Of a stretch of 64,000 nucleotides of DNA, positions 23,101 through 54,354 are shown in pieces; position 1 is the first letter of the stretch; the number at the start of each line of letters is the position of its first letter. The notes under the pieces are model-generated. The model worked only from the letters and a program-made list of their open reading frames with translations. It had not been told where the DNA came from and made no database searches. Origin of the DNA: Siniperca chuatsi (Eukaryota; Chordata; Actinopteri; Centrarchiformes; Sinipercidae); the NCBI RefSeq assembly GCF_020085105.1, contig NC_058047.1, positions 17,133,501-17,197,500 of the forward strand. The letters run 5' to 3'. Both the position numbers and the translations under genes were made by a program.

Positions 23101-26100
23101 TCAGTCAAACGGTGCTGACCAGTTTGGCATCAACAATAAGAACCTGTTCCAGGAAGACGGCCAGTCTGCTGGCCCTGACGTGCCCCCAGCCCTGCCCCCA
23201 AAAACGGGTACGCCAACTAGACCACCTCCTCCACCTCCAGGTCAGTACTCTCACTATGGAAAGGTAACTTGTCAAATTGTTGTGCTCTTATTAGTAATTT
23301 CAGGATGTATTAATAGTATGTGTTAGTCAGTTGAAATAAAACACCCTAGTATTATATTCAGTGTTAAAATATGCAGGTTCATTCTTGGTCTGTCTTTCTA
23401 CAGTTTAACTTGTATATTCTGTGTCCATTCCTTTTTTGTGTGTCTGTATTGACTCTTGTACATGTCTGCCTGTCTGTGCCTTATCAGGTAAGAGATCGTC
23501 CATCTCCAGAACAGAGTCCTCTGACTCCTTCCAACGACGAGGGCCCTTCCTCCCACAGCCTTCAGGAGACTTCACCTGCTCAGCCTCCTCCTGTTCCTTG
23601 CCTGCTAAGGATCCTTTAGCCGACCCCTTCGCCCCCTCCTCCCCTCCTCGTCAGAGCGTACGGGAAGCTGATCGATTTGCCAGCTTTGACAAAGTGAGCA
23701 CCTCCCTCTCGCCCTCTCCCTCATCTTCACCTGACTCTCAATAGTCACGCCCTCTTCTTTTTTTCCTGCTAATAAATCACATTTAGTTGTTTAATTAAGT
23801 CACAACCATCAAGCAAATCAGGCCAGCTTTACAAATCACTCCATCCACTGCCATTAAAAAGTCCCAAAGAAGTGAACTAATCAGCTTATGAAAAGTGTCA
23901 CATAATAGCTCAGGTTCTTGATGCTACATTTGTTTATTTGATAACCTCTTTTTCTTGAGCTAAGCTGACATAAGCTATTAAATCTTCAATATTTGAGTTT
24001 GTTTTTGTTGCATCCTGTCTGCTGCTGGTGTATATTTTAGCTCTTTATTATGAATGCAATATTTCCTTGCCATGTAAAGATTCTTTATACTTGTAATTAT
24101 TTTTTGTTACTGATTTATATTGGGATTGCACTTAATTTAAGCTATGATTTGAAGTTGCACTGTCTTACTTTAAAAGGAAATGTACAGAAATGTCATTATA
24201 GCAATTATAAATACATTGATATATTAACTCTGCAACATATTTGTAGTAACGGACACAAGTTCTTTTACAAATTAATTAATTATACACATCTATCATTATG
24301 ATACCAAGTCCCTTCTAATGGTTGGCAGTGAATGGAGAGATGAGAGGCTGCTTGTATTTGGCTTTTGTTAGCCATCCCATCCCCAACTCAGCACACTGAC
24401 ATTACAGCCTGTGCATGTGCATATTTCACCCCGAAATTAGATATATATTTTATTGCAAAATATTTAATTTTATGTACCTTTTTACACTGAAATTGCATCT
24501 CAGATAAATTTCAAACTGCCGTTGGTGCAAAGTGGTCATTCTGGGTCTGACCAGCCTCAGTCGGTGAGTCGGCACATTTATGGCCTAAAGGCATTACAAC
24601 TGTTGACCTTGACTAACGAGATGTAGAGTAGTGCCTGTTACATCGTGAGATCCCATTTCAGACTGTTTCAACCTATAAACTTAAAGTTTCATGAGGCTGT
24701 CAGTGTTTTACGAACTCAATGATTAAATGGACTGATTAAAACAAAATGTAGCAGCTTAGCTACACCACTGATGCCTTTTTGAGAAATACTGCATTTAATC
24801 ATTTCTTCTCAGAAGTAAGAGCCAGGTTGCTGTTATAATTCTATCACTTTAACCAAGAAGAATAAGGGAATTACAGTTCCATGTCAGTTTTCTTCTCACT
24901 CATTAAAATATGTGCAAATAGTCATAACATAAACATCCACCATTAAAAAAATAAAGGAAGTGTTGTGACAAAACAGGAAATTAGTCATTGTATATTGGTC
25001 TAAACATGGGTTGAACACCTGTTGACATATCAAGGAATAAATTAGTAACCATATTAAAATCCTCTTTCTTTTTGTAAAACTGCATAGAAATGTACTGTCA
25101 CTGTGAATTTGGGATGGATGACTATTATTATTATTATTATTATTATTATTAAAAGACAGTGTTGATTCTAGTGCCTCTCCCGTCACATGACTGCACCCGC
25201 ATGTCCCTGTTGAACCCCGACCTGCACGCACTAACTGTGTGTTTAATTGGCTGGCTCTCATTCACTCATACCACTGCCTCTGCCATTCCTCAAATCAGTG
25301 TTTATTTTTCTCCTTTACACATGCCACTATTTATTTATCCCTGCATCCATCTGTTCATACATACATTCCTTCATTTAGCAGTTCATTCAGCCTTTGTGTG
25401 GTCAGCAGTGTGTTGTGGAGAAACAGATCGCCTGTATTCTCGCTCTGTGTCTTTACACCTCTGTCATAAAAGTTGAATAAAGAGTTGAATCAAGGGCACC
25501 ATCTCTGGCTTCTGTGTGCATCCATGACACCACTATCTGCAAATGCCTTAGCTGTTAAAGGACCAAATGCAACGTTTTTGCATTTTCAGTTCATTTACCA
25601 CATTTACTTTACATTACCGCTGACATTTTCCAAAGCATGCTTTAAATTTAAGGTTATTTCCTACCTTTTTAAGCTGCCTACTTTTGTTTGTCAGTTCTGT
25701 CATTTCTGCATTGTTGTGTTGCATTATAAGCAAAGACTGATTTATACATTTTGCAAAATAATAGCATAACTTTGACAATAATGAAGGTAGACACGTTATT
25801 AATCGTGATAGTTTTATCAGAAACAAGTTTTATGACTGTGTAAGTTCGTATTTATTTATTTATTTTGATACGGTAGTGCCCACATGGAAAGCAGGATCCA
25901 ATAATCTACAGTGTGGTATGCTTTTGAAAATGATTGGCAGTCATATACATTTTAGAGTATTTGTACGAAATGGGCTAAAACATGCAGAAAAAGCAGTATG
26001 GCCCTTTTTAAAGTATTTTGACAGAATCCTATCAAATCACTTAAGTAACTGAAATAAAAAAGGTAAAGAAAAAAGTCCCAGATATGTGTAGGGTTTCTTT

Positions 26101-28065
26101 AAGTTTAGCAATAAAACACATGATTCCCCTTGCTAGGTACTTTATTGATGTCTGATTTCATTCATATTTAAAAGCAGCAGTGGGATTTATCAGCTACAAG
26201 TAATAAATGCATGTTCTCTACTAAATCCGTTATGTTTCTTAAATGTTCTCATCATGCATGTTCTGCGCTACTCTCCACCGAAATCATCAGCTCTTCAATA
26301 CCTGCTAGTGAACATCATCATCGCTGTCTACTTTCCTTTGCATGGGTGGATACATGGTGTGGTGTTTCTGTCTGTTGACACAGTGCATGTCCCGTCTGTA
26401 ATGATTAACTAACTTAACCAGCGTACTGTGTGTTTTAAAAATTCCCGTCCTTCGCCTTTTGTTGTCGTGAACCAACAAACGTGACGACTCCCATTCATTC
26501 TTAACCGGGAAAAACCCCGTTTACACGCTTATATCCCATTTCAGACGCTGCTTTTTATCCTGATCACAGACCTCCACAAAATGTGTAATGACACACACCT
26601 GAGGGGCAAAGACAGTCACTCTTCTCATGGTCATCTTTGATCTTGTGGTTTGGAAGGGGGACTGAACATTGGCAGACATTTTGGATTTATAGACCACAGA
26701 GTGATAGACCTTTCTCATGATGGACATTTTGACTTGTCAAACATGGGGTAACTAATAACATTAATAATGGATGCATTACATTGGGGTGTGTCAGTTTGGG
26801 GACCCTGGTGCTGCATGCTGACTCACTGACACAGATAAAACAAATTAGTGTTATTAGTTACACCTGTGCTTCTCCTGCAATGACATGTCAAAATGTCCAC
26901 TGTTATTACTATTATAGTATTGGTCATAAATGTCAGTTCAGGCACTGAGAGATCTGAAACTGTGACGGGCTCTTAAAGCACCACAGGAATATTATTGATT
27001 CTGTTTTATGCTCATTACACATTTTTTTTATTAAGCCACAATACAGTTAAGGATGTCTTTCTCTGTTACCGACTGATACAGTGGCATTGCCAATATTATT
27101 GGTCAATTTTAGCTTATTACAGATACATCTGTATCGGCTTATATGGTGGCCAATAAGCAACAAAAAATTGCAGTGGGTGTCACAGTGGCCTAGGGGATAA
27201 GGTGCGTACCATGTGAATAGAAACATCCCCGGTTTGAGTCCAGCCAGAGACCTTTGTTGCATGTCGTTCCCGTTGCTCTCGTTCCACTCATTTCCTGGCA
27301 GATTTCCTGGCAAAAATGCCTAAACAATAATCTTTAGGAAAACAAGAAATTGCAGTGCAGAAATGTCAGATATGTTTGAGGTCATTTAGAAACATATAAC
27401 TATTACATCGTTTTTCCACCACAGAGCTCTGACAAGTTTAATTTTCAGCTCTAAAACATCCCGCTCAGTTCACAATTCTTAAATAATCAAATTTAAGGGA
27501 TTCTTAATTCAAATCTTTGTTTTGTTATGTTTATTTAAAAACACCCTTTTTGACAGAAAAACATTCCCTCTGAGATATTGTTCGCGTAATCATGATTACA
27601 AGGATGTCACATGGATGTTACATGGATGTTACGCAGCCAGACACACAAAAAACAGCAACATTTGTGAAATGTAATACGACAGCCTTGCAGTCAGCAGTTC
27701 CTTTATGGAGTTTATAATGCTTAATGATAATGCAATGCATTATATTATCCATCCTGTTATTGTTGGTTAACTGTTATCAGCAGGCTCTAAAAACAAGTTT
27801 TTATCTGTTAACTGTATATGTGTTTGTCTTTGTTTGTGTCTCCTTTCCTCCCGTATTTCTTTGCATATGTGTGTTCTTTCCTTCCCCCTTGTGTGTGTGT
27901 GTGTTTTCTGTGTTCATGGAGCAGTATCCAACAGAGGAAGACATGATAGAGTGGGCAAAGCGCGAGAGCGAGCGAGAGGAAAAGGAGCGACTTGCCAGGC
28001 TCACCCAGCAGGAACAAGAGGACCTGGAGCTGGCCATCGCACTCAGCAAGTCTGAACTCTCCTGA
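5129..28065 (+). CDS. eps15: Eps15, epidermal growth factor receptor pathway substrate 15
   Basis: Endocytic adaptor at clathrin-coated pits. It binds NPF proteins through EH domains, AP-2 through DPF motifs and ubiquitinated cargo through UIMs. Exons: 5129-5155, 8060-8101, 8723-8812, 8917-8964, 9064-9159, 9379-9441, 9598-9723, 10133-10192, 10633-10863, 11134-11279, 11940-12096, 13480-13562, 16860-16932, 18045-18206, 18393-18590, 18712-19128, 20480-20548, 21004-21190, 21369-21413, 21595-21992, 22271-22340, 22476-22546, 23105-23240, 23488-23693, 27925-28065. They sum to 3342 nt (1113 residues) with no frame break. The start MAATLSLTQ was chosen for its match to the known Eps15 N-terminus and its strong Kozak context (A at -3, G at +4). 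An in-frame ATG at 5102 could add nine residues. Domains: EH1 about 12-108, EH2 123-218, a Pro/Ser-rich linker 218-261, EH3 262-355, coiled coil about 375-560, DPF region 590-1020, UIMs 1070-1113. Human Eps15 is about 896 residues, and the surplus lies in the linker and in exon 16. The UIM tail separates it from EPS15L1. Confidence 0.95.
5156..8059 (+). other. eps15: eps15 intron 1
   Basis: The 2.9-kb intron holds no exon I can support. It contains a GTAGCTAGCTAGCTAGCC stretch near 5363 and, at about 7284-7422, a short copy of a DNA-transposon-like repeat. The intron ends in a T-rich tract and TTAACAG at 8053-8059. Confidence 0.75.
7284..7422 (+). repeat. Degenerate inverted-repeat element, short copy
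   Basis: Its left edge is AGTGCTGAGACGATTAGTTG and its right edge is TTAATTGCAGCCCTTA, roughly complementary ends. Internal GTCAAGCAAAAATGCCAAAC recurs near 36137-36156 (TCAAGCAAAAATACCAAAC), so both belong to one family common in fish. It looks internally deleted relative to the copy at 36 kb. Confidence 0.5.
8060..9441 (+). other. eps15: eps15 exons 2-6: EH1 domain
   Basis: The five exons read [51 protein letters not shown], then [18 protein letters not shown]. The second EF-like loop ([12 protein letters not shown]) lacks acidic residues at loop positions 3 and 12. Human EH1 has DTDGKGILNKQE there, so canonical calcium binding by this loop looks lost. The hydrophobic core and the Trp of IWDLAD, needed for NPF-peptide binding in EH domains, are present. 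Confidence 0.9.
9598..10863 (+). other. eps15: eps15 exons 7-9: EH2 domain plus Pro/Ser-rich linker
   Basis: EH2 runs from [14 protein letters not shown] through [19 protein letters not shown]. Its calcium loop [12 protein letters not shown] is canonical (D1, D3, D5, G6, E12). Exon 9 (231 bp) starts [20 protein letters not shown] and PPSKRKK. It then continues for about 44 residues rich in Pro, Ser and Ala before EH3. Human Eps15 passes almost directly from PPSKRK to WVVSPA. EPS15L1 carries a comparable linker here, so this may be an ancestral feature kept in the fish protein. Confidence 0.88.
11134..12096 (+). other. eps15: eps15 exons 10-11: EH3 domain
   Basis: The block reads [15 protein letters not shown], then [12 protein letters not shown], a canonical EF-hand loop in the first half, as in mammalian EH3. 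[38 protein letters not shown] and [14 protein letters not shown] follow. The phase-2 junction splits the Trp codon (TG|G) between 11279 and 11940. The second loop ([12 protein letters not shown]) is non-canonical, as it is in the mammalian protein. Confidence 0.92.
13563..16728 (+). other. eps15: eps15 intron 12
   Basis: The 3.3-kb intron separates exons 12 and 13. It carries a (CA)-rich patch near 14641-14680 and the 391-bp repeat with target duplication. Its 3' part, 16380-16728, is C/T-rich and immediately precedes the alternative ATG, so it is the candidate internal promoter region. No TATA or CCAAT box stands out there. Confidence 0.6.
15396..15808 (+). mobile_element. Retroelement-like teleost repeat with 11-bp target-site duplication
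   Basis: The body (15407-15797) starts CCATCCATTTTCTACCGCTT and includes GGGTACACCCTGGACAGTGG, GCATGTCTTTGGACGGTGGG and AACACGGGGAGGACATGCAG. It ends CTGCCACCGTGCACCCC. It is flanked by perfect direct repeats GAACCTTCCTT at 15396-15406 and 15798-15808. These blocks are a very common fish interspersed repeat, and the duplication shows it was inserted as one unit. Autonomous partner and class are not determinable here. Confidence 0.8.
16729..16932 (+). CDS. eps15: Candidate alternative first coding exon of eps15 (EH-less isoform)
   Basis: An ATG at 16729 opens a frame that runs without a stop through the exon 13 acceptor (16859/16860) and in register into [20 protein letters not shown]. The unique part starts [18 protein letters not shown] and has about 43 residues. 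TAG lies in frame 9 nt upstream, so this ATG is the first possible one. Its context is strong (A at -3, G at +4). The product, about 767 residues, would lack all EH domains but keep coiled coil, DPF motifs and UIMs. Mammals have a described endosomal isoform, Eps15b, of this architecture. No TATA box is evident upstream. The open frame, Kozak match and phase are seen; use as a promoter/first exon is inference. Confidence 0.5.
19129..20479 (+). other. eps15: eps15 intron 16 with an atypical GC-rich stretch
   Basis: The stretch 19200-19560 and 20050-20230 is richer in G+C and CpG than the surrounding intron (for example CGGGCCTCCGCAGGGCGCAC and AACGCGCTATCC). The segment between is A+T-rich. 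It looks like an inserted element, but I find no clear terminal repeats or coding domain. No exon is needed here, because exons 16 and 17 join in phase 0. Confidence 0.4.
21001..21006 (+). other. eps15: Tandem NAGNAG acceptor at eps15 exon 18
   Basis: The acceptor is CAGCAG. Splicing after the first CAG starts the exon at 21004 (QSPVAVQQ), and after the second at 21007 (SPVAVQQ), so one Gln is optional and the frame is kept. A third in-frame AG, at 21026-21027, would start the exon at 21028 with VALPEPES. Which acceptor dominates cannot be told from sequence. Confidence 0.5.
25122..25152 (+). repeat. (ATT)n microsatellite
   Basis: About ten uninterrupted ATT/TTA triplets in eps15 intron 24. 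Confidence 0.95.
26721..26899 (+). mobile_element. MITE-like inverted-repeat element, copy A
   Basis: Its terminal 19 bp, TGGACATTTTGACTTGTCA, are matched at 18 of 19 positions by the reverse complement of 26881-26899. The subterminal blocks are also complementary (TAACTAATAACATTAATAAT against the right-hand ATTAGTGTTATTAGTTA). Core and termini resemble elements at 36588-36783 and 41505-41690. No transposase is encoded, so it would be non-autonomous. Confidence 0.7.
27165..27357 (+). mobile_element. tRNA-derived SINE with 11-bp target-site duplication
   Basis: Perfect direct repeats AAATTGCAGTG lie at 27165-27175 and 27347-27357. The body begins with a tRNA-like head: a box A-like TGGCCTAGGGGATAAGG at 27186-27202 and box B GGTTTGAGTCC at 27231-27241. 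The fish SINE block TTTGTTGCATGTCGTTCCC and a short A-rich end follow. The intact duplication suggests a fairly recent insertion. It is not a functional tRNA gene, because no cloverleaf can be completed. Confidence 0.8.
27925..28065 (+). other. eps15: eps15 terminal exon: ubiquitin-interacting motifs
   Basis: The exon reads [15 protein letters not shown], then [20 protein letters not shown], and ends KSELS with TGA at 28063-28065. Two UIM-like helices are visible: a weaker [12 protein letters not shown] and a canonical [14 protein letters not shown]. The second binds ubiquitin and supports Eps15 monoubiquitination in mammals. The human protein ends two residues later. The exon is isolated by a 4.2-kb intron. 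Confidence 0.95.
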
Positions 28066-28217
28066 GGAGCTCGTTCCCCTCCACTCCTCCACTGGCCCGG
28101 CCCGGCCTGGCTTGGCACAGCACAGCCTGGCTCAGCCCAGAAAACACCAAAGCAAAGTGGGGACTGTATAGGACTGATTCAGCAGCACCTGCTGACCCCA
28201 TGAAGAGACTTTCTTAG

Positions 28218-28223
28218 AATAAA
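28218..28223 (+). terminator. eps15: Candidate proximal polyadenylation signal of eps15
   Basis: AATAAA in TTAGAATAAACCTATC, about 150 nt after the stop. Use of this site would give a very short 3' UTR. Distal AATAAA at 29180-29185 and 30483-30488 could give longer forms, as is usual for Eps15 transcripts. Confidence 0.35.
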
Positions 28224-30559
28224 CCTATCTCTGAATCTTTCAACGCCCTTCTCCCCAGACTGCATTCACTGTTCATCGGCATTGCACTATCGTGTTTTTC
28301 CATCCTGTTGGTCTCTGTGGTTTCGTTTGGAGGAGATGACCAAGATAAAGTGTATGCTTTACAGAATGGATTGTTGAATGAAATGCAGTGAATATGGACT
28401 TAGAGATTGTCAAATATTAACATTAACTCTCCGGAATGTAATTTATTTAAACAAAACTAGATGAAATGGCCTTGTCAAAAGTCCTGTCTTTATCCACTAA
28501 CAGTACTCACTACACTACTAAATCTCAGAGATTTCTTTAATTCAAAATAGACTTAGCCCCCAAATCTCCCAATTTCCTTCCAGCCCTTGGTTAATTCTCT
28601 GAAACTAAATTGTGAACTGTGTGTAGTTTCAAGACAACAAGCTGGGAAAATGTGCGTTTTTTTGGAGCCACTGTAACAAAATTTAAGAGTGCGAGTCAGT
28701 GCTTTTGAAATGGGGTGACCATGTACATTTTCAGTCCTGTATGATGGCAGGGGGCCTATGAGATTTGTCTTTTTTCTTTTTGTTCAGGACAGGTGACAGA
28801 ATTCAACATTTCTACATTTTTAACTGGAAGTTATTAGTCCTCTAATATGTGAAATGCACATGCAGATTTATACTAAAATTGAACAAATCCATCACAGATA
28901 CTACATTCAGCTTCTAGATATTTTAATTTCTTTTAAATTTCAGTAGCGCATTGTTTTGCCATGTTAGAAAGTTTTATTTTTTGGAAGATACTGAAAAGAA
29001 TGAAACTACGTCTATTACATGTAATGATTACATATTGATTAGCATTACATTTCAGGGCACACTACAAGGGATTGCACAAAGCAAGAGATATACATCTGAG
29101 TCCAACATTCAATATCTGAGATTGAGATAATGCAGGTCTAAAAGTGTTATTTTGTCACCCAGATACTTAATTATTAAAAAATAAACATTTTATTAATGTG
29201 GCCTGAGATTAAACAATGTTGTTTTTTGCTGAAATGTGGCAGCAAAACTGGTGTATTTGGACATTAATAGACAAACAGTTCAAACATAGAAACTGTGTTG
29301 TCATAAATAATGTATGAGTATTGAAAAACAGATTTATACCCACTTGCTGCTCTGTTTACTCATACATTAAATGAATAGTATTTGTGAATCTGGATTTATC
29401 CACATAGAGGAACCCTCCCCCCTACTGGGAGGCCAAAGGTCAGTGATAGGCATTACTGAATGACACTTCAGCAGCATGGATGCTGGTTGGGTAACTGGTT
29501 GGTTTTTGGTTTTTAGTGAGAGAAGTGTATGAAAAAAGATCAACTCCCTGAAGTAGTCAATATCAATTTCACAAATCTCACACCAGGTCCCATTTCAGAA
29601 TGTGCCACTGTTGGTGCTTCTTTTGTTAGCATTTGTAGAAACGTTTTGTTTTCCCAGGAGATGCTTCCTAACTAATTGGATTTCAAAGTCTTACACAAAG
29701 TCAGTAAAAGTTGTTTCTGTGTTTCTCTGCGTTTTGGTGGAACAGTTTGTCTTCTGTCTGTCCACTTCAGGCTCTGTGGGGATTGAACTTGCAAAAAACC
29801 TGCTGTGTGTTGTGAGGATTAACGCTCCCGCTGCACTGCATCCTCATTCCTGTCAACGGCCACACAGCAGTTAGTCGGCCAGTGATTCTTCTTCTTGCTG
29901 CGTAATTTTGTGTTTCTCCCAGAAAATGAACAAAGTTACTTAACACTTAGTGCTAAACTGTGATAGACCGTTTCTGAACAAGGGAAGGGTTGTTTGAAGA
30001 GCAGGAGGCCTTTGTTTTCATTTTCTTTGCTAATTTCTGACCAAACGATGCACAACATTTTGGACACCTCTTCCTGTTCTCTTTTCGGCCTTGTTAAGAG
30101 TGAGCGTCATCATAGTTTCCTCTTCTCATGTTTAACCAGTTTACTGTCTGTGGTTGATGCTGCACTTCCTATTCGGTGTGTCGCTCATATTGCAGTTCAT
30201 GTTACTTGTAAATTCAGGAGAACAGGAGTTGTCCGTCTGTTCTTCACCTTCACAGCTGAGTCTCTTGTCATAGTTTCATTTAAAGGTCACCAGACACTTG
30301 ACTGTCATTTGTACAGACTCCTCAATTTTTACAAATCTCAAACCACTTATGTTTCTAGGCTTACCCATAAAGGCTTTTTAAAACTCAAGCTAATTTTATT
30401 TTATTTTGTATTTTCTAACATGTAAGAAAGAATCCTTACTGGGAGCTTTGGCCAGAGTATGTAATGCATTTAATTCAAACAGAATAAATATTAAACGTGT
30501 AGTTTTGCAGTTTGTGTGTTCTTACTGGGATCAAGTTAAGTTACTGTCTTAAACGGCTA

Positions 30560-30985
30560 GTGGCAGAAGTAGTTTTAGATCCTTTACTTGAGTAAAAGTA
30601 GCAATACTGCATTATAGAGATACTCCATTACAAGAAAAAGTCATGTTTAGTTGAGTTGAAGCAGAGGTGGAAAGTCATTAAGAACATTTCAGGTATGCTA
30701 CTTTATACTTCTACTCCACTACTTTTCAAAGGGGAATATTGTACTTTTTAATCTAAAACACATAATTATCTGATAAAATATGATGCACTGTTATGATTAA
30801 ACTAACCAACAGGACATAAAGTAACACTCGCATGGGCCAACGTAAAGTTTGCTGATAATATCGGTACTTCTGTACTTTTACTTTTGTAAGATTTTTAATG
30901 TGGCACTTTTACTTGTAATGGAGTATTTTTACATTGTTTTATTGGTACTTAAGTAAAGAGTCTGTATACTTTCTCCCCCACTGAA
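30560..30985 (+). repeat. Teleost interspersed repeat (TACTTTATAC family), copy 2
   Basis: It contains ATGCTACTTTATACTTCTAC and ATTGTACTTTTTAATC, shared with the copy at 4258-4505. It also has roughly complementary ends (left TTTACTTGAGTAAAAGTAGC, right TACTTTTGTAAG and GTACTTAAGTAAAGAG). This suggests a foldback DNA element. The boundaries are approximate. Confidence 0.6.
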
Positions 30986-31167
30986 TAAAAGTATTATCAT
31001 CAAAATATACTTATTTACAAAAGTAAAAGTACTCCTTATGTATAATGGCAACATTCAGAATATTATATAGTATTATATTATTGGATTATTATTGTGGCAA
31101 TAGATGTATTCATGTTTAAGCAGCATTTATGTTGCTGTTCAGTGTGGAGTCAACCGTAACTACTTTA

Positions 31168-31552
31168 CATACTACTAGGGCTGCACAATTAATCGAAATA
31201 TTATCGACATAGCAATATGGCCAAGTGCAATATCCAAATCGCAGAAGCTGCAATTGTTTGATAAAGGTAAAATGTGTGACAAAACAGCAGTTTTGGTTTT
31301 GGTTTGGTTTCGTGCTGCAGAGATGCCCTGGCCTACAATCCTGTTCTCCAGATGTAAAAAAACACATTTGTTTGGTACAGACCCCAACAAATGTCACATC
31401 ATCATGATTTGAATAGTTCTTCAATGAAGATTGTGATGCAAAAATGATCATTCCCACTAATTGTGAATCATATCGCAATCGCAAAAAGTAATATCTGTAA
31501 AAATATTTGCAATGTGATTTTTTTTACCATATTGTGCAGCCCTACATACTAC
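31168..31552 (+). mobile_element. hAT-type non-autonomous element (MITE) with 8-bp target-site duplication
   Basis: The element body is 31176-31544 (369 bp). Terminal inverted repeats are perfect over 14 bp: TAGGGCTGCACAAT at 31176-31189 and its complement ATTGTGCAGCCCTA at 31531-31544. They are flanked by identical 8-bp direct repeats CATACTAC at 31168-31175 and 31545-31552. An 8-bp duplication with TAGGG-type ends fits the hAT superfamily. The interior carries stop-rich sequence with no transposase. Confidence 0.9.
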
Positions 31553-32243
31553 TGTTAAGCTCAGTCTATAGCAACACATCATGTTTTATACAAGCTGAAG
31601 TTAAGAAGCTGAGATTTGTAGGTAAAATTTTTATCTGCAACATATATAGAAACTATAGCTGTCAAGCGTGTTATTTAGTTAACATAATTGAACTTAAAAG
31701 TTAATTCTTGACATTGGAAGCAACAGTTGTTGCTTCTCACCACAAGGTCAATTTAGTAGCTGTTTCTTCATTCTTTACCCAGAACTGTAGATGTTCAAAT
31801 GTCCACTTTTTTTCCTGAGCACTTTAATGAATTCTTATCCATGCTGGTTTAAAAGTTAAAATCAAAATACAACATAAATATTTAAAATATTTATACTTGC
31901 TTTATGTATCTATATACGTGTTTGTTAATTGAAATAAGATTTACTTACACAGTATGTAACTGAGTGTGTAACCTTGTCATAATATGGAGGGCTTTAGGAC
32001 CGTGAAGCCAGGACCTGCAGCAGCTACACTGCAGTGCAAAGTCATTATTTTGGTGATGAGAGCAGCACACACCTTTCCACGTCAGGAAGCAGGCGCACAG
32101 CAGCTGTTGTACCTTCATTCCTGTCAGTGTGAGCTGCTCCTCTCCGCTCCTGTCTGTTTGTCTGTCTGTCCCTCCATGCCCACTGTGTAAACCTGCTCTC
32201 TCCGGGATAATTCTGCTGTTTCACCGGATCCCAGTGCTGTGGA

Positions 32244-54354
<22,111 letters not shown>

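Larger units (their letters stand above)
18712..23693 (+). other. eps15: eps15 exons 16-24: DPF-repeat and proline-rich region
   Basis: Exon 16 starts VQQKLNDLQ and contains VMVNGSAGF, a first DPF and a long Glu-rich stretch absent from mammals in this length. The following exons carry 15 more DPF motifs, for example [11 protein letters not shown] and [35 protein letters not shown] is also present; it is diagnostic for Eps15. Exon 23 encodes [15 protein letters not shown], the SH3 (Crk-type) ligand region, and exon 24 starts [18 protein letters not shown] motifs bind the AP-2 alpha ear. I count 16 DPF in total from exons 16 to 24. Confidence 0.92.
23694..27924 (+). other. eps15: eps15 intron 24
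   Basis: The largest eps15 intron, 4.2 kb, joins FASFDK to YPTEED in phase 0. It contains an (ATT)n microsatellite at 25122-25152, an inverted-repeat element at 26721-26899 and a tRNA-derived SINE at 27165-27357. I see no additional conserved exon. Confidence 0.75.
28066..32243 (+). other. eps15 3' UTR and eps15-ttc39a intergenic spacer
   Basis: Just after the stop is a GC-rich tandem-like stretch (GGCCCGGCCTGGCTTGGC). Candidate AATAAA signals occur at 28218-28223, 29180-29185 and 30483-30488. Two interspersed repeats follow (about 30560-30985 and 31168-31552). The last part, 31980-32243, is the probable ttc39a distal promoter and 5' UTR, with TGTCTGT repeats near 32151. The open frame at 29994-30425 shows no protein-like pattern. 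Confidence 0.6.

Noticed and set aside
27176..27346. Possible tRNA gene
   Set aside because: Box A and B are present but no complete cloverleaf, and it is followed by a SINE body with a target-site duplication, so it is a SINE.
29994..30425. 143-codon open frame after eps15
   Set aside because: It lies in the 3' UTR/intergenic region, has unbiased hydrophobic composition from T-rich DNA, no recognisable domain and no splice context.
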